In this document: positions 1 to 6,491 of the stretch, one piece after another | Layout: each line of letters opens with the position of its first letter | How positions within the stretch are numbered: position 1 is the stretch's first letter | Position numbers and translations under genes: made by a program | The notes under the pieces: model-generated | The model's input: only the letters and a program-made list of their open reading frames with translations | What the model was told of the DNA's origin: nothing | Databases searched by the model: none | Origin: JAMCXS01 sp046705545 | GTDB taxonomy: Bacteria > Acidobacteriota > Terriglobia > UBA7540 | Direction of reading: 5' to 3' | Length of the DNA: 16,979 bases | Assembly (NCBI GenBank): GCA_046705545.1 | Contig: JBJKQF010000201.1 | Location: forward strand, 1 to 16,979

Positions 1-921
1 CTCCAGGCCATGGCGGATCTGCTCCCGCGTCAAATCCAGCTCGCGTCCCACCGCCACCGCGGCGAGGGCGTTCTGGACGTTGTGGCGTCCTGCCAAGTTC
101 ACCGTAAAACTCCCGAAAAGGTCTCCCCCGATGACAACCTCAAAATGCGAACGCCCCGATTGCAAATCAAGGTTGCGAGCTGTCACGTCCGCTCCAGGTT
201 CAATACCATACGTGACAACGCGTCTTTGAAGCTGCGGCAGCAGAGCCGCCAAGGGTTCCCGCCAAGGCGCATCGACACAGGCAATGACCGCTCCGTAAAA
301 AGGAACTTTGTTCAGGAATGAAGCAAAAGAGCTAGTAATCTCATCGAGGTTTTTGTAGTGATCCAGGTGCTCGCGGTCGATGTTGGTGACCACGGCAATC
401 GTGGGCAGCAGATAGAGAAAAGAGCGGTCGCTCTCATCCGCTTCCACCACCATCAATTCGCCCTTGCCCAGGCGCGCGCTCGATCCAAAAGCGTCCAGGC
501 GCCCGCCTATCACCGCCGTCGGGTCCAGCCCCGCTTCCGCCAGCATCACCGCCACCATGGAAGTCGCAGTGGTTTTGCCGTGCGAGCCGGCCACCGCGAC
601 GCAAAACTTCAGCCGCATCAGTTCCGCCAGCATCTCCGCCCGCGGAATCACCGGAATCTTATGGCGCCGGGCCTCCACGATTTCGGGATTTTTGGACGGC
701 ACCGCCGATGACACGACCACCACTTCTGCATCGCCCACGTTGGCGGCTGCGTGCCCTTCAAAGACCTTCGCTCCCAGCAGAGCCAGCCGTCCGGTTACGG
801 GGGTATGTTTCAAGTCGGAACCCGACACACTGAAGCCCAGGTTCAGAAGCACCTCGGCAAGCCCGCTCATACCGATGCCGCCGATGCCGACAAAATGGAT
901 TCTGCGAATCTTTCCCAACAT
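1..921 (-). CDS. murC: UDP-N-acetylmuramate--L-alanine ligase MurC (N-terminal part, cut by window edge)
   Basis: Cytoplasmic ATP-dependent ligase that adds L-alanine to UDP-MurNAc, the first peptide step of peptidoglycan precursor synthesis. The window holds the first 307 codons of a protein usually about 460 residues long; the C-terminal ligand-binding domain lies off the left edge. The protein opens MLGKIRRIHF, followed by the UDP-binding Rossmann glycine loop VGIGGIGMSG (about 11-20). The ATP P-loop GSHGKTT is at about 112-118, with the MurC-typical VVEADESD near 158-165, TNIDREHLDHY near 179-189 and AGRHNVQNALA near 277-287. The ATG at 921 is followed at once by the conserved start of the family. 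A GGAGG lies rather far upstream (16 bases), so the ribosome site is not ideal. It follows murG after 40 bases and is probably co-transcribed with it. Confidence 0.97.
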   Translation of the reverse strand, partial: MLGKIRRIHFVGIGGIGMSGLAEVLLNLGFSVSGSDLKHTPVTGRLALLGAKVFEGHAAANVGDAEVVVVSSAVPSKNPEIVEARRHKIPVIPRAEMLAELMRLKFCVAVAGSHGKTTATSMVAVMLAEAGLDPTAVIGGRLDAFGSSARLGKGELMVVEADESDRSFLYLLPTIAVVTNIDREHLDHYKNLDEITSSFASFLNKVPFYGAVIACVDAPWREPLAALLPQLQRRVVTYGIEPGADVTARNLDLQSGRSHFEVVIGGDLFGSFTVNLAGRHNVQNALAAVAVGRELDLTREQIRHGLE

Positions 922-961
922 AAGAAATTTTCCGGTTCCTCCGGCCGGCTTCCGAAGTTCC

Positions 962-2149
962 TTATCGCTGCCGCCGTCCCAAACTCAACTTTTCGATCAA
1001 GTCGGCAATGCGGCTTGCGGCATCCGGCCGCGCCAAACTTCTGGCTCTTTTTTCCATCGTGCCCAGGATCTCAGGATACTGGAGCAAATTAACGGTTTCC
1101 CCCACCAAGCGCTGCGGCGACAAATCTTTCTGTTCGATAACCTTGGCGCCACCGGCGCGTTCAAGAGCCCTGGCGTTTTGCAACTGGTGCTGGTCCGTAG
1201 CAGAAGGATATGGAACCAGGATTGAGGCCTTCCCCGCGGCCGCCAATTCGGCCACCGTCGTGGCTCCAGCACGGCAAACGATCAAGTCTGCCCGCGAAAA
1301 AGCTCCTGCGACGTCGTCAATAAACGCAGAGACTTCGGCCCGGATAGCCAGTTTTTCGTAAGCCGCCTGCACAATATTATAGTCTGCATCGCCCGTCTGG
1401 TGGATAAATCTCAAGCCTTCGCCCTTGAGCTCCCTGAAAGCCGGGAGGCTCGCCGCCATGCACTGGTTGATCGCCCGCGCTCCCTGGCTTCCGCCCATGA
1501 CCAGGATGGTGAAGGGGGCGGCATGCGCCTTGGATGGAATCTGGAAGAACTCCGGGCGGACGGGATGGCCGGTAAGGCGCGCCTTCCATCCGTAAGCCGA
1601 TTGGGCCTCCTCAAATCCCACGGCAGCCAGCCGAACCACCGGAGCCAGGACCCGGTTTGTAAACCCTGGAACGGCGTTCGGCTCGAAGAGTAAGGTCGGA
1701 ATATTGACGAGCGCTGCCTCCAACATGACCGGGCCGGAAATGTACCCTCCGATTCCCACCACCACGTCCGGGCGAAATCGTCGGAGGACCTGCGCGGCTT
1801 GGAATGCGCTCTGGGGAAGGGCCGCCAAATTGAGCACCCGCTTCCATCCCCGGATGCCTTTCAGCCCTGCTCCCTTGATAATCTCCAGCCGGTAACCGGT
1901 CCGAGGAACCAAGCGGCCCTCCAGTCCCCGGCCTGTTCCAAGAAAGACAATATCGAATGCGGGCCCGTCCGACGCAGGGTTTCCGGAGCGTTCCCGCATT
2001 TCCCCAGCGATAGCCAGGGCCGGGAAGAGGTGTCCGCCGGTTCCTCCGGCAGCCATCAGGACCCGAACAGAATTGCGTGGAGGCTTGCTGGCTTGCGCTC
2101 CCGGTGCAGTTCTCTCATCCTCCTGCATGAGTCCGCTCTGACCATCCAT
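962..2149 (-). CDS. murG: UDP-GlcNAc:lipid I N-acetylglucosaminyltransferase MurG
   Basis: Peripheral membrane GT-B glycosyltransferase that turns lipid I into lipid II on the inner face of the membrane. Counting from the ATG at 2128, the N-terminal loop AAGGTGGHLFPALA is at about 26-39, GIGGYISGP at 125-133, GGSQGAR at 212-218 and the UDP-GlcNAc-binding CRAGATTVAELAAAGK at 285-300, followed by DQHQLQNA. The usual HEQNAVPG is FEPNAVPG here. The frame stays open to 2413, but that part lies inside ftsW and carries no MurG sequence. The start is either 2149 (395 residues; an AGG 7 bases upstream) or 2128 (388 residues; weak ribosome site). I chose 2149. The first 20 or so residues are an extra hydrophilic lead before the family core. 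It lies 32 bases after ftsW. Confidence 0.95.
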   Translation of the reverse strand: MDGQSGLMQEDERTAPGAQASKPPRNSVRVLMAAGGTGGHLFPALAIAGEMRERSGNPASDGPAFDIVFLGTGRGLEGRLVPRTGYRLEIIKGAGLKGIRGWKRVLNLAALPQSAFQAAQVLRRFRPDVVVGIGGYISGPVMLEAALVNIPTLLFEPNAVPGFTNRVLAPVVRLAAVGFEEAQSAYGWKARLTGHPVRPEFFQIPSKAHAAPFTILVMGGSQGARAINQCMAASLPAFRELKGEGLRFIHQTGDADYNIVQAAYEKLAIRAEVSAFIDDVAGAFSRADLIVCRAGATTVAELAAAGKASILVPYPSATDQHQLQNARALERAGGAKVIEQKDLSPQRLVGETVNLLQYPEILGTMEKRARSLARPDAASRIADLIEKLSLGRRQR

Positions 2150-2181
2150 TCCTAAGCCTGATTCGATTCGCGCTGACGCAG

Positions 2182-3273
2182 TTAACTGGCATGCTGCGAG
2201 ATATTCAACAAAATACCGATGGCCAGCAGAGTCATCACGAGAGACGAGCCGCCGTAGCTGACTAGAGGCAGTGGAATGCCTTTGGTGGGCAGCAATCCGA
2301 TGACCACGCTGATGTTCACCAGAGCCTGGCCAACCACCATCACCGTCAGTCCGATGGCCAGCAGCCGGCCAAAATCGTCCGAACAGCGCGCCGCCGCGCG
2401 CAATCCCCGCCACAGAATCACTCCGAACAGAATGAGAACGGCAACGGCGCCGATAAAGCCCAATTCCTCGCTGATCACGGCAAAGATAAAATCCGTTTGG
2501 GGCTCGGGGAGAAAGAAAAGCTTCTGCTTCCCTTCCATCAGCCCCACTCCCGCAATGCCGCCGGTCCCCACTGCAATATAGGACTGAAGGATCTGGAATC
2601 CCGTTCCCAAAGGATCAGCGTAGGGGTGCAGAAACGCCAGCACGCGCTTCAGGCGGTATCCCACGCGGAAGATCAGCAGGAAGACCACCGGAGTCGCTGC
2701 GAGTACCCCAAAACCGAAATAGACCAGAGGCAAACCCGCTGCAAAAAGCATAGCGCCCACCACCATCGTGATCGCGAGCGTGGTCCCAAAATCGGGCTCC
2801 TTGAGAATCAGAACCGCGTCGATTCCCACCACCAATCCAATCGGCAACAGGGTGCGTTTCCAATCGCCGATCTCGCTCTTGCGCGTTGAAAGGAAGTAAG
2901 CCAGAAAAACAATGACGACGATTTTTGAAAGCTCGGAGGGTTGAAAGCCCAGTGAGCCGACGTAGAGCCAGCGGTGGGTATGATGAGAGGGGCTCCACAA
3001 CAGCGCCACGAAGAGCAACAAAACCTGAAGGGCGAGGGCGGGAAAAATTACCAAGGGATTCGCCAGACGCCGGTAATCCACATTCATCATGACGACCATC
3101 AGGGTGAGCCCCAGCACCGCATAGACGGCCTGCCGGGTCAGATAATACGTGCTACTCCCGTATTGCTCCGAAGCAATCACCGCTGAGGCGCTAAAAACCA
3201 TGATGATCCCGAATAAGACCAGGATGATCACCGCCCCAAACAGCACTTTGTCAGCTTTTTGTTGTCGCGCCAT
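2182..3273 (-). CDS. ftsW: Septal peptidoglycan glycosyltransferase FtsW (SEDS family)
   Basis: Integral membrane SEDS polymerase that joins lipid II into glycan strands at the septum, working with the transpeptidase FtsI. The 363-residue protein is a run of about ten hydrophobic segments starting at residue 10. Family motifs are RWLYVGSLGFQPSELSK (101-117), KEPDFGTT (158-165), LPEPQTDFIFAVISEELGFIG (255-275) and GLLPTKGIPLPLVSYGGSS (326-344). Asp261 in PEPQTDF matches the essential Asp of SEDS enzymes. FtsW and RodA are close relatives; the dcw location decides for FtsW. The start has GGAG only one base from the ATG, so initiation may be weak. It lies 69 bases after murD and 32 before murG, in the same direction. 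Confidence 0.96.
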   Translation of the reverse strand: MARQQKADKVLFGAVIILVLFGIIMVFSASAVIASEQYGSSTYYLTRQAVYAVLGLTLMVVMMNVDYRRLANPLVIFPALALQVLLLFVALLWSPSHHTHRWLYVGSLGFQPSELSKIVVIVFLAYFLSTRKSEIGDWKRTLLPIGLVVGIDAVLILKEPDFGTTLAITMVVGAMLFAAGLPLVYFGFGVLAATPVVFLLIFRVGYRLKRVLAFLHPYADPLGTGFQILQSYIAVGTGGIAGVGLMEGKQKLFFLPEPQTDFIFAVISEELGFIGAVAVLILFGVILWRGLRAAARCSDDFGRLLAIGLTVMVVGQALVNISVVIGLLPTKGIPLPLVSYGGSSLVMTLLAIGILLNISQHAS

Positions 3274-3342
3274 TCTCCAGCTAATCCGTCCCGCAAATTC
3301 CTATGCGTTGATCTGAATCGGATCAGATTGATCCATCTCGCT

Positions 3343-5112
3343 TCACCGCTTCTTCTTTCTTTTCGGCAAATGGGCGCTTGGAGCTTGCCGGACCTCAAAA
3401 GCCAGGACCTCGTCCCCGACGTCCTCCGGGGGCACCAAGTCTTCCATCTCCGGCTCCTCGGCCGGTTCCCGCCAGTCAGCCTCCGGCGAAGGAGAAATCT
3501 CTTCCGCGTTCACTTCGTAAATGTATTCCAGCTCCCTAGGAGTGGATAACCGGAGGCCTTCCTCCTCGGCTTCGGCGGCAGGCTCAACCACCTCCTCAGC
3601 TCTCACGGCCTCCCGTGACGCAGCTACTTCCTGCCGCTTGGAAGAAGGTTTTGGCACGCTCAACGCGGGCGCAGAGATACTCGGCGAGTCCGTTGAAGCT
3701 TTGCCGACGGGGGCTTCTGTGGCCGGTCGGTTGCCTGTTTCAAGGCCCCTTCCACCCTTCACCATGACCAGAGAATCGACCAAGGACTTGAAGACCCGAC
3801 CGCGGTGTTCAAAGTTTTCAAACTGATCGAAGCTTGCACAGGCCGGAGCCAGCAGGATGGCATCCCCACGCTCGGCGGACACAAAGGCCTGACGCACAGC
3901 GTTCTCGAGATTCCCCGCATCGACGATCACCGCCGCCCCGGAAAGTTCGGCCGCGATTCGCTCGCGGGCCGCGCCGATCACCAGGACTTCCCGTACCCGG
4001 TCCTTCAGCAACCTTCGCAACGGGGCGTAGGGAGCTCCCTTGTCCTTACCTCCCAGAATCAGGTGAACTCCGCGATCAAAGGTCGAGAGCGCTTTTGCCG
4101 TCGCGTCCACACTAGTGGCCTTGGAGTCGTTGTAGAAACGGACGCCCTGAATTTCTCCCACAAACTCCAGCCGGTGTTCGACGCCGTGGAACTCCCGGAC
4201 GGCGCGACGGATGGAAGCGAACTCCGCTCCCAAAACGCAAGCCGCAGCGGCTGCGGCCAGAACGTTTTCCAGATTAAACTCCCCGCGCAGACGAACGTCT
4301 TGAGTCTCCATCAAAGCCGCTTCCAGGTTCCTGACGCGGTACCGAATCCTCCCATCAGAAACAAAGACGCCCGTTGAAAGCTCCCGCTGGCGGCTGAAAA
4401 GGACCTTCTTGCCCCGGATTTCCGGCGCCAGCTTCATCACCTCAGGGTCGTCGGCATTCAGAATCGCGTAGTCACTCTCCGTCTGGTTCCGGAAGATGCG
4501 GGCCTTGGCGGCAACGTAAGCTTCAAAGTTCGGGTGGCGGTCCAGATGGTTCGGGCTGAGGTTCAGCAGCACCGCGACGTGAGGCCGGAAAGATTGAATC
4601 GTCTCGAGCTGAAAACTGCTCAGTTCGCACACCACCATCGAAGGAAGGGGGGCTTGCTCAAGAGCCGAAAGCAGTGGCGTGCCGATATTCCCTCCCACAA
4701 ACGGGCGGAATCCGGATGCCTCCAGCATCTTTCCCAGCAGGACGGTGGTCGTGGTCTTTCCGTTGGTCCCGGTGATGCCCGCCACCTGCCCCTCAAGAAA
4801 CCAGCCGGCAACCTCAACTTCCGGAAGTACTGGGATTCTCTTCTCCCGCGCCAGCTTCAGGACTGGAAGATCCGCGGGTACGCCGGGACTGAGGACAATC
4901 AGTTCATGGCGCAGGAACGTCTCCACGCGGTGAATACCAAGCTCCATTCCAATCTTCTGTTGGAGCAGCTCGGGAATCTCCTTCGGAAAGAGCTGCGGAG
5001 GGCGCAGGTCGGTAACGGTAACGACGGCTCCCCGCCGGGCAAGCCAACGGGCGGCTGCGAGGCCGGTCCGGGCCAGGCCAACTACCAAGACTCTCTTGCC
5101 CCGAATCTCCAT
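3343..5112 (-). CDS. murD: UDP-N-acetylmuramoyl-L-alanine--D-glutamate ligase MurD with long C-terminal extension
   Basis: Cytoplasmic ligase that adds D-glutamate to UDP-MurNAc-L-Ala. The Mur-ligase core occupies about residues 1-452: N-terminal Rossmann loop VVGLARTGLAAARWL, P-loop GTNGKTTT (115-122), GGNIGTP (140-146), ELSSFQLE (163-170), the likely carbamylated Lys203 in AAKARIF, NDSKATSVDA (328-337), LGGKDKG (353-359) and LAPACASFDQFENFEHRG (421-438). At 589 residues it is about 137 longer than usual. The extra tail (453-589) is rich in Pro, Glu, Ala and Ser, is probably disordered, holds an ordered-looking block PRELEYIYEVNAEE (523-536), and ends in the basic run KRKKKR. There is no sign of a frameshift. 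The start codon overlaps the stop of the upstream RHH gene (TGATG), so the two are probably translationally coupled. Confidence 0.97.
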   Translation of the reverse strand: MEIRGKRVLVVGLARTGLAAARWLARRGAVVTVTDLRPPQLFPKEIPELLQQKIGMELGIHRVETFLRHELIVLSPGVPADLPVLKLAREKRIPVLPEVEVAGWFLEGQVAGITGTNGKTTTTVLLGKMLEASGFRPFVGGNIGTPLLSALEQAPLPSMVVCELSSFQLETIQSFRPHVAVLLNLSPNHLDRHPNFEAYVAAKARIFRNQTESDYAILNADDPEVMKLAPEIRGKKVLFSRQRELSTGVFVSDGRIRYRVRNLEAALMETQDVRLRGEFNLENVLAAAAAACVLGAEFASIRRAVREFHGVEHRLEFVGEIQGVRFYNDSKATSVDATAKALSTFDRGVHLILGGKDKGAPYAPLRRLLKDRVREVLVIGAARERIAAELSGAAVIVDAGNLENAVRQAFVSAERGDAILLAPACASFDQFENFEHRGRVFKSLVDSLVMVKGGRGLETGNRPATEAPVGKASTDSPSISAPALSVPKPSSKRQEVAASREAVRAEEVVEPAAEAEEEGLRLSTPRELEYIYEVNAEEISPSPEADWREPAEEPEMEDLVPPEDVGDEVLAFEVRQAPSAHLPKRKKKR

Positions 5113-5294
5113 CAGGTTGTCCTCCGGGAGCTGTTATGACCGTTGCGGTGAAAATGCTCGTCCAGGATTTCAGAGACCACCACGGAAAGCGACCGTCGGG
5201 CGCGCCGGGCCAATCGCCGGGCCGCCACCAAGGTCTTGTGGTCCAGGGTTAGGCTGACTCGCGTCGGATTACGAAAAGATTTGGGTCGTCCCAT
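5112..5294 (-). CDS. Small ribbon-helix-helix (CopG/Arc-type) predicted DNA-binding protein
   Basis: A 60-residue very basic protein. Residues 11-17 (TRVSLTL) fit the DNA-contacting beta strand of the ribbon-helix-helix fold, 18-32 (DHKTLVAARRLARRA) fit helix 1, and RSLSVVVSEILDEHF (34-48) fits helix 2. This is the usual order in CopG/Arc/MetJ-like regulators, which bind DNA as dimers. The pattern is my reading; no search was run. It sits between mraY and murD, a junction that normally holds no extra gene. Its TGA overlaps the murD ATG by one base. No Shine-Dalgarno is visible; the predicted promoter ends only 15 bases before the ATG, so the leader would be very short. A stop codon at 5313-5315 prevents a longer N-terminus. 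Palindromes in its own promoter suggest self-regulation. An antitoxin-like role is possible, but no toxin gene adjoins it. Confidence 0.78.
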   Translation of the reverse strand: MGRPKSFRNPTRVSLTLDHKTLVAARRLARRARRSLSVVVSEILDEHFHRNGHNSSRRTT

Positions 5295-5304
5295 AGCGTA
5301 TTTA

Positions 5305-5321
5305 TGTGCATTTTATGCGCA
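5305..5321. promoter_or_regulatory. Imperfect inverted repeat across the -10 box, possible second operator
   Basis: TGCGCAT-AAA-ATGCACA on the minus strand pairs at 6 of 7 arm positions, is centred on the TAAAAT box, and abuts the perfect palindrome. Two adjacent sites would suit cooperative binding by RHH dimers. It is weaker evidence than the 17-bp palindrome. Confidence 0.4.
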
Positions 5322-5338
5322 GAAACTTTCTGCGTCAA
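5310..5338 (-). promoter_or_regulatory. Predicted sigma70-type promoter for the RHH gene and murD
   Basis: The -35 box TTGACG (5338-5333) and -10 box TAAAAT (5315-5310) each match consensus at 5 of 6 positions and are separated by exactly 17 bases. Transcription would start near 5303, about 9 bases before the RHH start codon. It lies in the 57-base gap after mraY, so the later half of the dcw cluster can probably be transcribed on its own. Confidence 0.7.
5318..5334. promoter_or_regulatory. Perfect 17-bp palindrome inside the promoter spacer, likely operator
   Basis: CGCAGAAAGTTTCTGCG has two perfect 8-base arms around one central base (5326). It fills most of the spacer between the -35 and -10 boxes, the classical place for a repressor to block RNA polymerase. 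The adjacent RHH gene is the obvious candidate binder. Confidence 0.65.
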
Positions 5339-5351
5339 TGCGCTTTCAGCT

Positions 5352-6482
5352 TTAGCGCAACTTCAACGTGGTCAAGGCGAAAAGCGCAAAAATCAACGCG
5401 GCGATCCAAAACCGGGCAATAATTTTCGACTCTTTCCAGCCTTGCAGCTCGAAGTGGTGATGGATAGGAGCCATCCTGAAAATGCGCTTTCCCCTCAGCT
5501 TGTAGGAACCCACCTGAAGGATGACGGAAAGCGCCTCGATGACGAAGATGCCCCCGATAAAAGGCAGCAGGAGCTCTTGTTTAATAATTACGGCCACGGC
5601 GGCGATGGCGCCACCCAGGGAGAGGGATCCCACATCCCCCATAAAGATTTCCGCCGGGTAAGCGTTGTACCAGAGAAACCCCAGGCTGGACCCGACCATA
5701 GCGCCGCAGAGGATGGTCAATTCGGCTGCCTGGGGCAGGTGTTCGATATCGAGATACGCGGAAAGAATGGCATGTCCGGAAACGTAAGTCAGGACCGTCA
5801 GCGCCGAGGCGGCCACCACGATGCAGCCGATGGCCAGCCCGTCCAGTCCGTCCGTCAAATTGACCGCATTCGAAGAACCCACCAGAATCAGCACCACAAA
5901 GGCGATGAACGGAAGGAAGGCAAAGGGATAAGCCCAGGAATTCCGCAACAGCTCGGGAATGATGAATGTGGGGTGAATACGCTTGAAGAACGGAAAGACG
6001 ATGGCCGTCGAGTAGAGGCCCCAGGCGGTCATCATCACCAGGATCACTCCGAATACGAAGCTGACCAGGATCTGAAGGAAGAACTTGGTTCGCGCGCTCA
6101 GGCCACGTTTCTGCCGCCGCGTCAGCTTTTGGTAATCATCCCAGAAACCGATGCCCGCAAAGGCCACGATCACGCCGAGAGCAAGCCAGATAAAGGGATT
6201 TCGCAGGTCAGCCCAGAGGAGGGTTGGAACGATGACGCAGAGTATGATCAGGACCCCGCCCATGGTGGGCGTTCCGGCTTTGGCTTGGTGCGCCTTGGGA
6301 CCGTCTTCACGGATATACTGGCCGATCTGGAATTGCTTGAGCTTGCGAATCACCAGGGGGCCCAAAAACATGGAGAGGAAAAGCGCCGTCAGGCTGGCGT
6401 AAGCGGTGCGGAAGGTAACGTACCGGAAAAGGTTGAAGAGGTGAAACTCAGCATGAAATTTGAGGTAGAGATAATAGAACAT
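5352..6482 (-). CDS. mraY: Phospho-N-acetylmuramoyl-pentapeptide transferase MraY
   Basis: Integral membrane enzyme that moves phospho-MurNAc-pentapeptide onto undecaprenyl phosphate to form lipid I. The 376-residue length is usual for the Gram-negative type. Family motifs are all present: KAHQAKAGTPTMGGVLI (63-79), the Mg-binding FWDDYQKL (113-120, Asp115 and Asp116), SSNAVNLTDGLDGLA (203-217), GFLWYNAYPAEIFMGDVGS (268-286, Asp283) and RMAPIHHHFELQGW (336-349, the His triplet of the active site). About ten hydrophobic segments lie between them. The ATG has AAGG five bases upstream and begins 9 bases after the murF stop, a tight operon arrangement. A 57-base gap with a promoter follows. Confidence 0.98.
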   Translation of the reverse strand: MFYYLYLKFHAEFHLFNLFRYVTFRTAYASLTALFLSMFLGPLVIRKLKQFQIGQYIREDGPKAHQAKAGTPTMGGVLIILCVIVPTLLWADLRNPFIWLALGVIVAFAGIGFWDDYQKLTRRQKRGLSARTKFFLQILVSFVFGVILVMMTAWGLYSTAIVFPFFKRIHPTFIIPELLRNSWAYPFAFLPFIAFVVLILVGSSNAVNLTDGLDGLAIGCIVVAASALTVLTYVSGHAILSAYLDIEHLPQAAELTILCGAMVGSSLGFLWYNAYPAEIFMGDVGSLSLGGAIAAVAVIIKQELLLPFIGGIFVIEALSVILQVGSYKLRGKRIFRMAPIHHHFELQGWKESKIIARFWIAALIFALFALTTLKLR

Positions 6483-6491
6483 GAAACCTTA

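Noticed and set aside
464..1225. 253-codon open frame on the plus strand opposite murC and murG
   Set aside because: It spans two confident minus-strand genes and their gap; the product is Ser/Pro/Arg-rich with no motif.
2150..2413. N-terminal extension of MurG
   Set aside because: These codons lie inside the end of ftsW and give no MurG-like residues; start codons at 2149 or 2128 fit better.
3311..3328. ATCTGA-6-TCAGAT hairpin between murD and ftsW as a terminator
   Set aside because: The stem is AT-rich with only six pairs and no U-tract, and the downstream genes continue the same operon.
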